A stretch of 64,000 bases of DNA, from positions 1 through 64,000 of the forward strand of contig QORU01000003.1 in the NCBI GenBank assembly GCA_003574785.1, written 5' to 3'. The first letter of the stretch is position 1, and the number at the start of each line of letters is the position of its first letter. Position numbers and translations under genes: made by a program. This document shows positions 16,401-25,492 of the stretch, piece by piece. The notes below the pieces were generated by a model, which was not told where the DNA came from, did no database searches, and saw only the letters and a program-made list of their open reading frames with translations. The stretch comes from Taklimakanibacter deserti. GTDB taxonomy: Bacteria > Pseudomonadota > Alphaproteobacteria > Rhizobiales > Aestuariivirgaceae.

Positions 16401-16889
16401 ATGGTGACGATCATTTCGAAGGGCGATGGTCCGTATAAGGAAGATGCCGCTGCCAAGCGGCTGATTCAGGAAAACCGCGCCAAGATTCATCAGCTGGCGA
16501 ATCATCTGACGGCCGGCCGCTGGCAGCACATCAAGGAGAACCGTGATCCTCTGAAGAATTTGGTAGAGGCGCGGCGGCGGCCGAGGCCGGTGAGTGGCGA
16601 TCCTGAGCCCTATCTGCGCATCAGCCCCAATAATCGCGTCATCGTGATGGATCTCAATTCGGGGCTGCAGATGCATTTCCTGGGAGAATTGCGCATGGCC
16701 GGTGGCCAGACGCACTTCGTTCTTGCCAGCCAGGCGAACGGTTTCGTCGGCCCGCTCGATGGCGATATCGCTCGCCAGCTCGAGCGCTTCGACGGCCTCA
16801 AGCTCACGACGGAATATCCCGAAGAGCAGCTTGCCCGCGACATATGCCGATGTCTCGGGCTTCCCGAAACGGCAGGTGATATCGACTGA
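16401..16889 (+). CDS. Uncharacterised 162-aa protein beside the monooxygenase
   Basis: 162 aa from the ATG at 16401, with GGAGG at 16391-16395; a TTG one codon earlier is also in frame. No signal peptide, no membrane helix. The N-terminal half is strongly basic and helical (RLIQENRAKIHQLANHL), and the middle has a PYLRISPNNRVIVMDL beta-like segment. I do not recognise a family. It lies 163 bp after adh and 45 bp before the sigma-54 activator gene on the same strand, so it is probably part of the monooxygenase regulon. Good coding signals, unknown function. Confidence 0.75.
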   Translation: MVTIISKGDGPYKEDAAAKRLIQENRAKIHQLANHLTAGRWQHIKENRDPLKNLVEARRRPRPVSGDPEPYLRISPNNRVIVMDLNSGLQMHFLGELRMAGGQTHFVLASQANGFVGPLDGDIARQLERFDGLKLTTEYPEEQLARDICRCLGLPETAGDID

Positions 16890-16934
16890 GGCGACGTCAT
16901 GGAGGCGGCAGGTCAACCCCAAGGAGCCTTACCG

Positions 16935-18962
16935 ATGCTGGAGCTCAATGAAGATACCGGCGGATCGATGGAATTCGATGACGATGCCGTCGAACGCATG
17001 GCACCTTACAGACATTCGGTATTGATGAAGGCCTGGGAGGATTTCCTGACCGCTCCAGGCCGTGCGCCGAACAGCGGCGTCGTCCGCAACGTCATCGAGA
17101 GTTCGTGGACGCGCAGTTCCCTGGCCAAGGTCGATGCCCATGGCCGCGGCAGCCGTCACATCCTGGCGAGTGACCAGCTCGAGGCGCTGCGCGACACCAA
17201 TCAGGAGCTCCTCACGGCCGCCGAGGACACAGCCACGCAGTCGGGCGCGCTTCTGGAAGACTCGGGCGCCATGCTGATCATTACCGATAAGAGCGGCGTC
17301 ATCCTGAGCACCATCGGCGATCCCCGGATCATTCATGCAGCCGAGGCGATCCATCTCGAGGCGGGTGCCGATTGGGGCGAGCGCGCGGCCGGAACCAACG
17401 GCATCGGCACCGCCATCTTCACGGGCAAGCCTGTTTACGTGCATGCCGCCGAACATTATTGCGAGGGCGTCAAGACCTGGACCTGCGCCGGCGCTCCGAT
17501 CCGCAGCCCCATCGACGGCGAAGTCATCGGCCTCATCGACATATCCGGGCCGCCAGAAATATTCCGCCGCCACAATATCGTGCTGAGTGTCGTCGCTGCC
17601 AGCCAGATAGAGCTGGCGCTGGCCAAGCAGGCCGCACTCGACAAGGCGCAACTCCTGGAATCCTGCCTGGCGCGGCTGCCCGGCCAGGATGACCGCAAGG
17701 GGCTGGTGCTTCTCGACCGCCGCGGTCGGATTGTACATTTCGACCAACAAGCCGTGTCGTGCTGGAAAGCGGTCGACAGCACGACCGGGCCAAGTGTCGG
17801 CCAGAGGCTCGCCGATTTCGAGCGCGTGCGCACCGACAGCGACATTCATGACCGTTTGCCGATGAAGCTCCGCGATGCGAAAATCGAAGCATTGCTGTCG
17901 AACGGCACGTTTGCCGGCGCCTTTCTTATTCTCAGGGACGCGGCGAGGATCGCCCGGCCCGCGCGGCCGCGACCTCCGGTCAACGCGCAAGTACAAGCGG
18001 CACGCGCGGCAATCGTCGGCCGAAGCGATTTATTGCTCGATACCATCGACCGAGTGGAACGTGCCGCTACGGCCTCGACTTCCATTCTCCTCGAAGGTGA
18101 GACCGGTGTCGGCAAAGAGCTCTTTGCCAGGCTCGTGCATGCCTGCGCCGAGACCGCGGGTCCTGTACCTTTCGTCGCGATGAATTGCGGCGCCATATCG
18201 AAGGACATCCTGGGCGGCGAGCTCTTCGGTCACGCGCCGGGCGCCTTTACCGGCGCCACACGCGAGGGCAGGCCTGGCCGCTTCGAAGTCGCCAATGGCG
18301 GCGTCCTCAGCCTCGATGAGATCGGCGAGATGCCGCTCGACCTGCAGCCTTATCTGCTTCGGGTGCTGGAGGAAAAAGAGGTTTATCGGCTCGGCGATAC
18401 AAGACCGCGTCCGATCGACGTGCGCCTGGTGGCGTCGACCAATCGGAGCCTGAAGCAGGAAGTGGCCGAAGGACGATTCCGCAAGGATCTATATTACCGC
18501 ATCGGGGTCATCCACATCGTCATCCCCCCTCTGCGTGAGCGCGCCGGCGATATCGAACTCCTGCTCGATCATTTCAGCCGGCGGCTCAGCGCCGAGCGCG
18601 GCGTCGAACTCCTGCGTTTCGGCGATGACGCGCTGGAATGCCTGCGTCGCTACGGCTGGCCCGGCAATGTGCGCGAATTGCGCAATCTGGTCGAAACGCT
18701 GAGCATCATGGCGTCCGACCCGCTGATCCGTCCGGCGGATCTTCCTAGCGACATCACCGCGCCGGCCCACCAGCGGATAGCCGATCATATCACAGCCCAG
18801 GGCGGGCATTACACGGCAAGCTTCGACGAAGAGGAACGCAAGATCATCGAACACGCCATGGAAGCTGCGAACGGCAACATGTCCCGGGCGGCTCACCTGC
18901 TCGGTTTGTCACGCAGCACCATCTATCGGAAGCTACGCAGCTACAAATCATCAGATGACTGA
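16935..18962 (+). CDS. Sigma-54-dependent activator, AcoR type
   Basis: 675 aa from the ATG at 16935 (AAGGAG upstream); an ATG at 16899 is possible. Order: an N-terminal GAF-like sensor region (about residues 60-220, including EDSGAMLIITDKSGVIL and NGIGTAIFTGKPV), a linker, an AAA+ domain with Walker A GETGVGKE, the sigma-54 contact loop GAFTGA and Walker B LSLDEIGEMP, and a C-terminal Fis-type HTH (MSRAAHLLGLSRSTIYRKL). This is the AcoR/MimR architecture that activates di-iron monooxygenase operons in response to alcohol or ketone effectors. The matching sigma-54 promoter precedes prmA. Confidence 0.95.
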   Translation: MLELNEDTGGSMEFDDDAVERMAPYRHSVLMKAWEDFLTAPGRAPNSGVVRNVIESSWTRSSLAKVDAHGRGSRHILASDQLEALRDTNQELLTAAEDTATQSGALLEDSGAMLIITDKSGVILSTIGDPRIIHAAEAIHLEAGADWGERAAGTNGIGTAIFTGKPVYVHAAEHYCEGVKTWTCAGAPIRSPIDGEVIGLIDISGPPEIFRRHNIVLSVVAASQIELALAKQAALDKAQLLESCLARLPGQDDRKGLVLLDRRGRIVHFDQQAVSCWKAVDSTTGPSVGQRLADFERVRTDSDIHDRLPMKLRDAKIEALLSNGTFAGAFLILRDAARIARPARPRPPVNAQVQAARAAIVGRSDLLLDTIDRVERAATASTSILLEGETGVGKELFARLVHACAETAGPVPFVAMNCGAISKDILGGELFGHAPGAFTGATREGRPGRFEVANGGVLSLDEIGEMPLDLQPYLLRVLEEKEVYRLGDTRPRPIDVRLVASTNRSLKQEVAEGRFRKDLYYRIGVIHIVIPPLRERAGDIELLLDHFSRRLSAERGVELLRFGDDALECLRRYGWPGNVRELRNLVETLSIMASDPLIRPADLPSDITAPAHQRIADHITAQGGHYTASFDEEERKIIEHAMEAANGNMSRAAHLLGLSRSTIYRKLRSYKSSDD

Positions 18963-19007
18963 AGACATCAGCCGGAAGGGCGGATGTGCAAGCGAAAGAC
19001 CTGAGAG

Positions 19008-19496
19008 ATGCCGAATGTCGAACGTCCGTTCCCTTTGCCCGTTGGCGCCGACACCGTCGCGTCGGACATTTTGGCGCGCGCCGATCGCGACATTGCCTTC
19101 GTGCCGAGATTGACGGGTGAAAGCCAGCATTTGCTGGTCCGGCACTTCATCCAGTTCATCGAGCGTGAGCTCGTGCAGTGTGACATGGGTTATGACAGCT
19201 ATCCATTGCTGCGCGGGTTCGTCGAGACCCACGCACGCGAACTTTCGGATTTCGTCGTTGGCGGACTTGGTCTTACACATCAGTTAGGTCTTCAGACAGT
19301 GGAGAGGATGGCGGGAGATCCCATGCATCTGTTGCGCGCCGACATCTGGGACACCCTGCGCGACTATATCGCCAACGCGGAAGACCATTTCGTATCGGAT
19401 GTCGGCGGGCTGCGGAAACTGATCGCCGATGCCGAGAGCGCGAGGCGGGATGCGGCGCGCGCCTCGTCGCAATGCGCGCCGGGAGGAATGCCATGA
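19008..19496 (+). CDS. Uncharacterised 162-aa protein after the activator
   Basis: 162 aa, mostly helical, no signal peptide. Segments such as QHLLVRHFIQFIERELVQC and the C-terminal coiled-coil-like GLRKLIADAESARRDAARAS are visible. It starts 45 bp after the activator, and its stop overlaps the start of the beta-propeller gene by 4 bp (ATGA), so the two are translationally coupled. No family recognised. The coupling suggests it acts with the propeller protein. Confidence 0.72.
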   Translation: MPNVERPFPLPVGADTVASDILARADRDIAFVPRLTGESQHLLVRHFIQFIERELVQCDMGYDSYPLLRGFVETHARELSDFVVGGLGLTHQLGLQTVERMAGDPMHLLRADIWDTLRDYIANAEDHFVSDVGGLRKLIADAESARRDAARASSQCAPGGMP

Positions 19497-20608
19497 ACAT
19501 CGCGGTCCCCGAAGTTCCCACCCTGTTTTCGATCCTGGCGCGTCACTGGACCGTGGCGGCGCCCGTTGCCGACATCATGTTCGACAGAGGCGAAAGCACC
19601 GCCGCCTTCGCCCTCGCCGACGGCACGCTTGTCCTGGCTGGTCTCGCCGACGGCGACCCACCGGAAAAACGGCAGCATATCAGCGCGGAAAATGGCCGGA
19701 TCACCGTCGCGCCCCGGCGCAGGCCGCTGCCGCCGCTTACCCACGTCAAGCCTGGTGAAGCTGAAATTCATTTCGTCGCCTATGGTGATGATTTCCTTGC
19801 CGGGACTCCATCGGGGCAGCTGATGCGGATCAACAGGCAGGGAGAAACCGAACCGCTTGCGTGTTTCAGCGATGACGGCATCCGCTGTCTTGCCGCAGCT
19901 GCCAATGGTGGTGTTCTAGTTGCCACCGAGAAGGGCGTTCGGCTCCTCGATACAGATGGCACATTGAGGGCCCTGGCGGGAATGGACGAACCGGTCGATT
20001 GTCTCACTCCTTCGCCAACCGGCAATCAACTCGCCGCGGCAGTCAACGGTCGTATCCTGATCCTCCCCATGGGGAGGGAGCCAAATCCAAAGCTCGACTT
20101 CGCGGTGCAAGGTCGCTGCCGCAACCTGGCGTGGAGCCGGGACGGCCATTGGCTGGCGGCGGCGCTTGGAAAGGAAGGCCTCGCCGTGATCGAGATCACG
20201 GCCCGACGGTTGCAGCGGATCAAGAATTATCCGGCTCCCGTCGACGGCGTGTCCTGGGACGGCGCTTCTCGCCGCTTGGCCACGAACGGGGCTTTCCGCA
20301 CCATTGTCTGGCCGGTCGAGGAGTTGCGCAAGTCCGCGGGGATCGGCAGCATCGAAACCGGCAAGCCATGTTTCATACCCGCAACGGCGATCGCCATGAG
20401 CCTCGAGCGACCGGTGGTCGCCACCGGTTACGGCAATGGCATGGTGGCCATGGCTCAGATCGGCAGCCCATCCGAGGTGGTCGTCAAGCCGGCAGCCGGT
20501 GGTGCCGTCACCGCACTGCGCTGGTCGGCAAGCGGCAATGAACTTGCCATCGGAACCCAGGAAGGGGACGTCGCGCTGGTGGCTTTCCCTTCGTATTTCT
20601 TCAAGTAG
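19493..20608 (+). CDS. WD40-like beta-propeller protein of the monooxygenase locus
   Basis: 371 aa from the ATG at 19493, preceded by GGGAGGA; seven in-frame codons upstream are part of the previous gene. Repeating blocks of 40 or so residues have WD40-like cores (CRNLAWSRDGHWLAAALG, GVSWDGASRRLATNG, VTALRWSASGNELAIGTQEG), giving about six or seven blades. No signal peptide, so cytoplasmic. Overlaps the upstream 162-aa gene by 4 bp. WD40 propellers act as scaffolds; which complex this one serves is unknown. It is not part of known prm/mim operons as I remember them. Confidence 0.78.
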   Translation: MNIAVPEVPTLFSILARHWTVAAPVADIMFDRGESTAAFALADGTLVLAGLADGDPPEKRQHISAENGRITVAPRRRPLPPLTHVKPGEAEIHFVAYGDDFLAGTPSGQLMRINRQGETEPLACFSDDGIRCLAAAANGGVLVATEKGVRLLDTDGTLRALAGMDEPVDCLTPSPTGNQLAAAVNGRILILPMGREPNPKLDFAVQGRCRNLAWSRDGHWLAAALGKEGLAVIEITARRLQRIKNYPAPVDGVSWDGASRRLATNGAFRTIVWPVEELRKSAGIGSIETGKPCFIPATAIAMSLERPVVATGYGNGMVAMAQIGSPSEVVVKPAAGGAVTALRWSASGNELAIGTQEGDVALVAFPSYFFK

Positions 20609-20624
20609 CGGCAAGGAGGATACG

Positions 20625-20804
20625 ATGAATGCCAACCCGAATGTGGAAGCAACGAGCAAGGATGGCTTCTTTGCCGAGCTGGCCGATATTTCTTCGCGGA
20701 TGATCGACGCCCATGGCAAAGATTTCTGCATGGGAGCGCTGGTCCTCGCAGCGCGTTTCGTGGCGGAGGGTAAGACCTTCACTGAAGCTCCGAAGGGCAA
20801 TTGA
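20625..20804 (+). CDS. Small 59-aa protein ending the monooxygenase locus
   Basis: 59 aa. A very good ribosome site (AAGGAGGA at 20613-20620) and a 16-bp gap to the propeller gene support it as the last gene of the set. The frame is open further upstream inside the propeller gene but without a good start. One central helix (MGALVLAARFVAEGKTF) is amphipathic rather than transmembrane. No family recognised. The next gene, prpE, converges 45 bp away. Confidence 0.65.
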   Translation: MNANPNVEATSKDGFFAELADISSRMIDAHGKDFCMGALVLAARFVAEGKTFTEAPKGN

Positions 20805-20849
20805 TCCGACGCGGCACCGTGGCCCTAAGCGCGATAGAGTGAAGGTCGG

Positions 20850-22748
20850 CTACCCCAATCCCTTCGTCTTCAGCGCCGCGGTGATCTCGTCGAGGATCGC
20901 CGGATCGTCGATGGTCGCCGGCATCTTCCATTCCTCGCGGTCGGCGATCTTGCGCATGGTCGAGCGCAGGATCTTGCCCGAGCGGGTCTTGGGCAGGCGA
21001 GCGACGATCATCACCGTCTTGAAGCTCGCCACGGGTCCGATCTGGTCGCGCACCATCTTCACGCATTCGGCCTCGATCTCGTGTGGCGCACGCGCAACAC
21101 CGGCCTTGAGCACGACGAAGCCCACCGGCACTTGGCCCTTGAGCTCGTCGGCGATGCCGAGGACGGCGCATTCGGCGACATTGGGATGGCTGGCGAGGAC
21201 CTCCTCCATGCTGCCGGTGGAGAGGCGATGGCCCGCGGTGTTGATGATATCGTCGGTGCGGGCCATGATGTAGAGATAGCCGTCTTCGTCCATGAAGCCC
21301 GCATCGGCGGTCTCATAGTGGCCGGGGAAATGCTCGAGGTAGCTCGAGCGGAAGCGGGCATCATTGTTCCACAGAGTGGGCAGGCAGCCGGGCGGCAGGG
21401 GCGTCTTGACGCAAATGGCGCCGAGATTCCCGCGCTTCACCTCATGGCCGCCTTCGTCGAGGACGCGCACGTCGTAGCCCGGCATGGCGACGGTGGGCGA
21501 GCCGTATTTCACCGGCAATTGACCGAGACCCATCGGATTGGCGGCGATCGGCCAGCCCGTCTCGGTCTGCCACCAGTGATCGATGACCGGAACGCCGAGC
21601 CTTTCCTCGGCCCACTTCACCGTGTCGGGATCGGCGCGCTCACCGGCGAGGAACAGGGTGCGGAATTGTGCGAGGTCGTATTTGCGAATGAAGGTGCCTT
21701 CGGGGTCCTCCTTCTTGATGGCGCGGAAGGCGGTAGGTGCCGTGAACAGCGCCTTGACGCCATGTTCTGAAATCACCCGCCAGAAGGTGCCGGCGTCGGG
21801 TGTTCCGACCGGCTTGCCCTCGAAGAGGATCGAGGTCGCGCCGTGCAGCAGCGGCGCATAGACGATGTAGGAATGGCCGACCACCCAGCCGATATCGGAA
21901 GCGGCCCAGAAGGTCTCGCCGGGTGCTACGCCATAGATGTTCGACATCGTCCATTTGAGCGCCACCAGATGCCCGCCATTGTCGCGCACCACGCCCTTGG
22001 GCTGGCCGGTGGTGCCGGACGTATAGAGGATATAGAGCGGATCGGTGGCCTTGACCGCGACACAGTCGGCCTTGCGGTTCTCCTTGCGCGCTTTGGCCAC
22101 GAGCTCCGCCCAGTCGCGGTCGCGGCCGGGCGTGAGCTCGGCGGCGAGCTCGGGCCGCTGCCAGATCAGGCCTGCGCCTGGCTTATGCGTCGCGATCTCG
22201 ATCGCCTTGTCGATAAGCGGCTTGTAAGCGATGACGCGCCCGGGCTCGAGGCCGCACGAGGCCGACATGATGAGCTTAGGCTTGGCGTCGTTGATGCGGG
22301 TCGCAAGTTCCGCCGCGGCAAAGCCGCCGAACACCACCGAGTGAATGGCGCCGATCCGCGCGCAGGCCAGCATGGCAAAGACGGCTTGGGGGATCATCGG
22401 CATATAGATCAGCACGCGGTCGCCCTTCGCGATGCCGAGATCGACGAGCCCGGCGGCGAGCGTCGCCACCTCGTCCTGGAGCTCGGCATAGGTGAAGCTC
22501 TGCTTCTTGCCGGTGAGCGGGCTGTCATAGATGAGCGCCGTCCTTGCGCCATGGCCCGCCGCCACGTGACGATCGATGGCATTCCAGCAGGTGTTGCACG
22601 AGGCGCCGATGAACCAGCGGTCGAGGCCGTCGACCTTGGCATAGACCTCGTCCCAGGGCTTGATCCAGTCGATCTCGCGCGCGGCCTCGGCCCAGAAGGC
22701 ATGCGGGTCGGATTGCCAGCGCCGATAGGTCTTCTCGTAGGTGCTCAT
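20850..22748 (-). CDS. prpE: Propionyl-CoA synthetase
   Basis: 632 aa from the ATG at 22748; upstream in-frame codons lack family homology. This is an ANL-superfamily acyl-CoA ligase that converts propionate, ATP and CoA to propionyl-CoA. Visible: ACAS N-terminal domain (YEKTYRRWQSDPHAFW), the AMP-binding loop YTSGTTGQPKGV, and the C-terminal PKTRSGKILR whose Lys is the catalytic and acetylation site. The ASCNTCWNAIDRH segment favours PrpE over AcsA. It converges on the monooxygenase locus. It could process propionate from terminal propane oxidation or from general metabolism; the link is suggestive only. Confidence 0.92.
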   Translation of the reverse strand: MSTYEKTYRRWQSDPHAFWAEAAREIDWIKPWDEVYAKVDGLDRWFIGASCNTCWNAIDRHVAAGHGARTALIYDSPLTGKKQSFTYAELQDEVATLAAGLVDLGIAKGDRVLIYMPMIPQAVFAMLACARIGAIHSVVFGGFAAAELATRINDAKPKLIMSASCGLEPGRVIAYKPLIDKAIEIATHKPGAGLIWQRPELAAELTPGRDRDWAELVAKARKENRKADCVAVKATDPLYILYTSGTTGQPKGVVRDNGGHLVALKWTMSNIYGVAPGETFWAASDIGWVVGHSYIVYAPLLHGATSILFEGKPVGTPDAGTFWRVISEHGVKALFTAPTAFRAIKKEDPEGTFIRKYDLAQFRTLFLAGERADPDTVKWAEERLGVPVIDHWWQTETGWPIAANPMGLGQLPVKYGSPTVAMPGYDVRVLDEGGHEVKRGNLGAICVKTPLPPGCLPTLWNNDARFRSSYLEHFPGHYETADAGFMDEDGYLYIMARTDDIINTAGHRLSTGSMEEVLASHPNVAECAVLGIADELKGQVPVGFVVLKAGVARAPHEIEAECVKMVRDQIGPVASFKTVMIVARLPKTRSGKILRSTMRKIADREEWKMPATIDDPAILDEITAALKTKGLG

Positions 22749-22881
22749 CGCGTATCCTTGCGTATTCCGTGGGTCAGTTTTCGCCATTGCCGTGGGCGGA
22801 ACAACAAGAAAATGGTCTAGTCTCAGGGACCCAGACTTGCTAGGACGAAGCCCGTTTCCCCACCTCAATCAGGATCGCATC

Positions 22882-23688
22882 TTGGCCCAGTCGGCTCATC
22901 TCACCGTCATGATCAATGCCGTGCGCAAGGCAGCGCGCGGCGTGCAGCGCGATTTTGGCGAAATCGCCAATCTCCAGGTCTCGGTCAAGGGACCGGGCAA
23001 TTTCGTCACCGCCGCCGACAAGCGTTGCGAGAAGGTCATCCGCGAAGAACTCGAGAAGGCCCGTCCCGGCTACAGCTTCCTGATGGAGGAATCGGGCAGC
23101 GTCACCGGCCGGGACGCCGATCATCGCTGGATCATCGATCCGATCGACGGCACGACGAATTTCATCCACTCCATACCGTTCTTCGCGCTGACGGTGGCGC
23201 TCGAGCGCAAGGGCGATCTCCTCGCCGCCGTCACCTATAATCCGATCAGCGACGAGCTCTTCACCGCCGAGCGCGGGCAGGGCGCCTTCCTCAACAACCG
23301 GCGCTTGCGGGTCGCGGCGCGCAAGACGCTCTCCGACAGCGTCGTCGCCTGGGGCATTCCGATCATCGGCGACCAGGACCGCCATGCCCAGTTCCAGCGC
23401 GAGGTGGCGCAGATCCAGCCCAAGGTCTCAGGCATCCGCCAGATCGGATCGGCAGCGCTCGAGCTCGCTTATGTGGCCGCCGGCCGCATCGATGTGATGC
23501 AGGCGAGGGGCCTCAATCCCTGGGACAGTGCCGCCGGCATCCTGCTGGTGCGCGAGGCGGGCGGCGTCACCATGTCGGCGGAAGGCGAGAAGACCCCCTT
23601 CGAGACCGGCACGATCCTCGCCGGCAATGCCGATCTCGTGCCGCTGATCAAGGCCGAGATCGCCCAGGCGCGCAAAGCGGCCGCCTGA
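22882..23688 (+). CDS. suhB: Inositol monophosphatase family protein
   Basis: 268 aa from a TTG at 22882, chosen because homologues begin M-[AS]-x-S-x-x-L-x-V-M at this point. The ATG at 22909 is the alternative, and the long upstream frame crosses the prpE promoter. Metal-site motifs: EESG near residue 70, DPIDGTTNF near 85 (WIIDPIDGTTN) and the C-terminal PWDSAAG. Dephosphorylates inositol phosphates or related sugars; SuhB also affects rRNA antitermination in enterobacteria. Divergent from prpE, 133 bp apart. Confidence 0.9.
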   Translation: MAQSAHLTVMINAVRKAARGVQRDFGEIANLQVSVKGPGNFVTAADKRCEKVIREELEKARPGYSFLMEESGSVTGRDADHRWIIDPIDGTTNFIHSIPFFALTVALERKGDLLAAVTYNPISDELFTAERGQGAFLNNRRLRVAARKTLSDSVVAWGIPIIGDQDRHAQFQREVAQIQPKVSGIRQIGSAALELAYVAAGRIDVMQARGLNPWDSAAGILLVREAGGVTMSAEGEKTPFETGTILAGNADLVPLIKAEIAQARKAAA

Positions 23689-23695
23689 CCGGATT

Positions 23696-23723
23696 CAGGG
23701 ATTTGCAGGGATTATCAGGGATT
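23696..23723. repeat. Three phased CAGGGATT repeats
   Basis: CAGGGATT occurs at 23696, 23706 and 23716, exactly 10 bp apart, just after the suhB stop. Two looser GCAGGGA copies follow near 23775 and 23792. The one-helical-turn spacing puts all copies on the same DNA face. The rest of the 23689-23888 gap is AT-rich and holds no gene I can support. Confidence 0.5.
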
Positions 23724-23888
23724 TTCACGAAAAAATGCTGCTCCTAGCAATATCAATAGGTTAGCATTTCGAGCAGGGAATTTGAGATTCCAAAGCAGGG
23801 ATCGCGGCCAACATGCCTACCCGATTTCGGTAGACTGATATTTCCCAAATCTCATGTCCTGGCCCGCATAAGCAAGGGCGCAATTGCG

Positions 23889-23918
23889 AAAAGCAAAAGG
23901 CCGGGACAGAACCCGGCC
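23889..23918 (-). terminator. Rho-independent terminator of rpsU
   Basis: On the minus strand, GGCCGGG and CCCGGCC arms (23899-23918) form an 8-9 bp stem with a short loop, followed by TTTTGCTTTT. It lies 29 bp after the rpsU stop, the right distance for a small ribosomal gene. Confidence 0.85.
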
Positions 23919-23946
23919 TTGTTCATTCTTGCCGCTAGGCAAGGTC

Positions 23947-24180
23947 TTACGGCTTGACCACCTTTTTGGGCGCCGGCAGCAGGCCTTCGCGCTGCAGCCG
24001 CTTGCGGGCCAGCTTGCGGGCGCGGCGAACGGCTTCCGCCTTTTCGCGGGCCTTCTTCTCGGAGGGCTTTTCATAGTGGCCGCGGAGCTTCATCTCGCGG
24101 AAAATGCCCTCACGCTGCATCTTTTTCTTGAGGGCCTTGAGCGCCTGGTCGACATTGTTGTCGCGAACGATGACTTGCAC
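23947..24180 (-). CDS. rpsU: 30S ribosomal protein bS21
   Basis: 77 aa. It begins [20 protein letters not shown], the alphaproteobacterial bS21 start, and has the basic [21 protein letters not shown] core. It binds the small subunit near the anti-Shine-Dalgarno region and helps initiation. Monocistronic with its own terminator. The C-terminal extension ([13 protein letters not shown]) is usual for Hyphomicrobiales. Confidence 0.97.
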   Translation of the reverse strand: MQVIVRDNNVDQALKALKKKMQREGIFREMKLRGHYEKPSEKKAREKAEAVRRARKLARKRLQREGLLPAPKKVVKP

Positions 24181-24292
24181 GAGTTTTGACCTCGGTTCCT
24201 TTGCAAAGGGTTGTGACAGAAATGGCCCGAATAGACCGAGCCGTCCGAAAGGGTCGCCCCTTTCAAGCTGGCGGGCGAGATAGCACAGGGTT

Positions 24293-25387
24293 TCAGTCCT
24301 GTCGAGGGGTCAGCCTGTTCACATGGCCCATTTTGCGGCCCGGGCGGCTTTCCGCCTTGCCGTAGAGATGGATCCCCGTATGGGGCTCGCCGGCGAGATT
24401 CCGCCAGTTATCGGCCTCTCCGCCTAGGAGATTGGTCATGACCACGTCGCTGTGGCGGTCGGGGCTGCCCAAGGGCCAGCCGGCGACGGCCCGGATGTGC
24501 TGCTCGAATTGCGAGACCAGGCAGGCATCCATGGTCCAATGGCCGGAATTGTGGACGCGGGGCGCGATCTCGTTGACGATGAGCCTTTCCTGGCCGTTCT
24601 CGCGGGCCAGGAACAGTTCGACCCCGATGACGCCGACATAATCGAGGGCCGTGGTGATCCGGGCCGCGATGTCGCGGGCCGCTGCCTGGGTCTCGGCTGC
24701 GATGGCGGCAGGCACGATCGATTCGCGCAGGATATGATCGGCATGCCGGTTTTCCGGAACGTCATAGACGGCAATGGCCCCGTCCCAGCCGCGCGCGGCG
24801 ATGACGGAGACCTCCTTCTCGAAAGCGACGAAGCCTTCGAGGATGGCGGGCTTGGCGCCGATCGCCGTCCAGGCCTTGTCGAGGGCCGTATCCGCCTTGA
24901 GGGTGACCTGGCCCTTGCCGTCATAGCCGAAGCGGCGGGTCTTCAGGATGGCAGGCCGGCCGATCCGGGCAACGGTCTTCTCAAGGCCCTCTTTGTCATC
25001 GACCGCGGCGAAGGGCGCGGTGGTGAGGCCGATCTTCGACAGGAAGGTCTTCTCGGCGAGCCGGTCCTGGCTGGTGGCGAGGGCCTCAGCTCCCGGCGCC
25101 AGGGGCTTGAGACGGCCGAGCAGGGCGGCCGTCTCGGCCGGCACGTTCTCGAATTCGTACGTGACGACATCGACGGCGGCGGCGAAGGCCGCGAGGGCCT
25201 TTTCGTCCGGGTAGGCCGCGCATGTGTGAGCCGCCGCGATCTGGAAGGCCGGGCTCTCGGGCTCGGGCGCGAATATGTGGCACTTCAATCCAAGACGCGC
25301 GGCAGCGAGCGCCAGCATGCGGCCAAGCTGGCCGCCGCCCAGTATGCCGATGACGGAATTGGGCGGCAGAGGCCTTTCCAATCTCAT
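24293..25387 (-). CDS. purK: 5-(carboxyamino)imidazole ribonucleotide synthase
   Basis: 364 aa, ATP-grasp enzyme that carboxylates AIR to N5-CAIR with ATP and bicarbonate in purine synthesis. [12 protein letters not shown] near residue 13 starts the N-terminal domain, [13 protein letters not shown] near 150 is the ATP-binding loop, and [13 protein letters not shown] near 270 carries metal-binding residues. It follows purE on the same strand, but the pair is split by 97 bp that contain two palindromic repeats instead of the more common overlap. Confidence 0.96.
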   Translation of the reverse strand: MRLERPLPPNSVIGILGGGQLGRMLALAAARLGLKCHIFAPEPESPAFQIAAAHTCAAYPDEKALAAFAAAVDVVTYEFENVPAETAALLGRLKPLAPGAEALATSQDRLAEKTFLSKIGLTTAPFAAVDDKEGLEKTVARIGRPAILKTRRFGYDGKGQVTLKADTALDKAWTAIGAKPAILEGFVAFEKEVSVIAARGWDGAIAVYDVPENRHADHILRESIVPAAIAAETQAAARDIAARITTALDYVGVIGVELFLARENGQERLIVNEIAPRVHNSGHWTMDACLVSQFEQHIRAVAGWPLGSPDRHSDVVMTNLLGGEADNWRNLAGEPHTGIHLYGKAESRPGRKMGHVNRLTPRQD

Positions 25388-25395
25388 CAGGTGTT

Positions 25396-25428
25396 AAAGC
25401 GCGATGGCTTGAGCCGCCATCGCGCTTT
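25396..25428. repeat. Perfect 12-bp-stem palindrome between purE and purK
   Basis: AAAGCGCGATGG (25396-25407) and CCATCGCGCTTT (25417-25428) enclose a 9-nt loop. On the plus strand it is followed by a T-rich stretch, but transcription of pur genes is on the minus strand, so it is better read as a mobile palindromic unit or mRNA-stabilising hairpin than as a terminator. Confidence 0.65.
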
Positions 25429-25443
25429 ATCCTTTTGTTTTTT

Positions 25444-25492
25444 GCGCATGATCTTATCGGAAAACCGGTATCCACTTTTCCGGATCATGCGC
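25444..25492. repeat. Rhizobial extragenic palindrome overlapping the purE end
   Basis: Arms GCGCATGATC (25444-25453) and GATCATGCGC (25483-25492) flank an inner imperfect stem with GGAAAA and TTTTCC. The pattern is the extragenic palindrome very common in rhizobial genomes. It covers the last codons and stop of purE (stop at 25485-25487), so the repeat now supplies the C-terminal Ser-Ala-stop. Confidence 0.75.
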
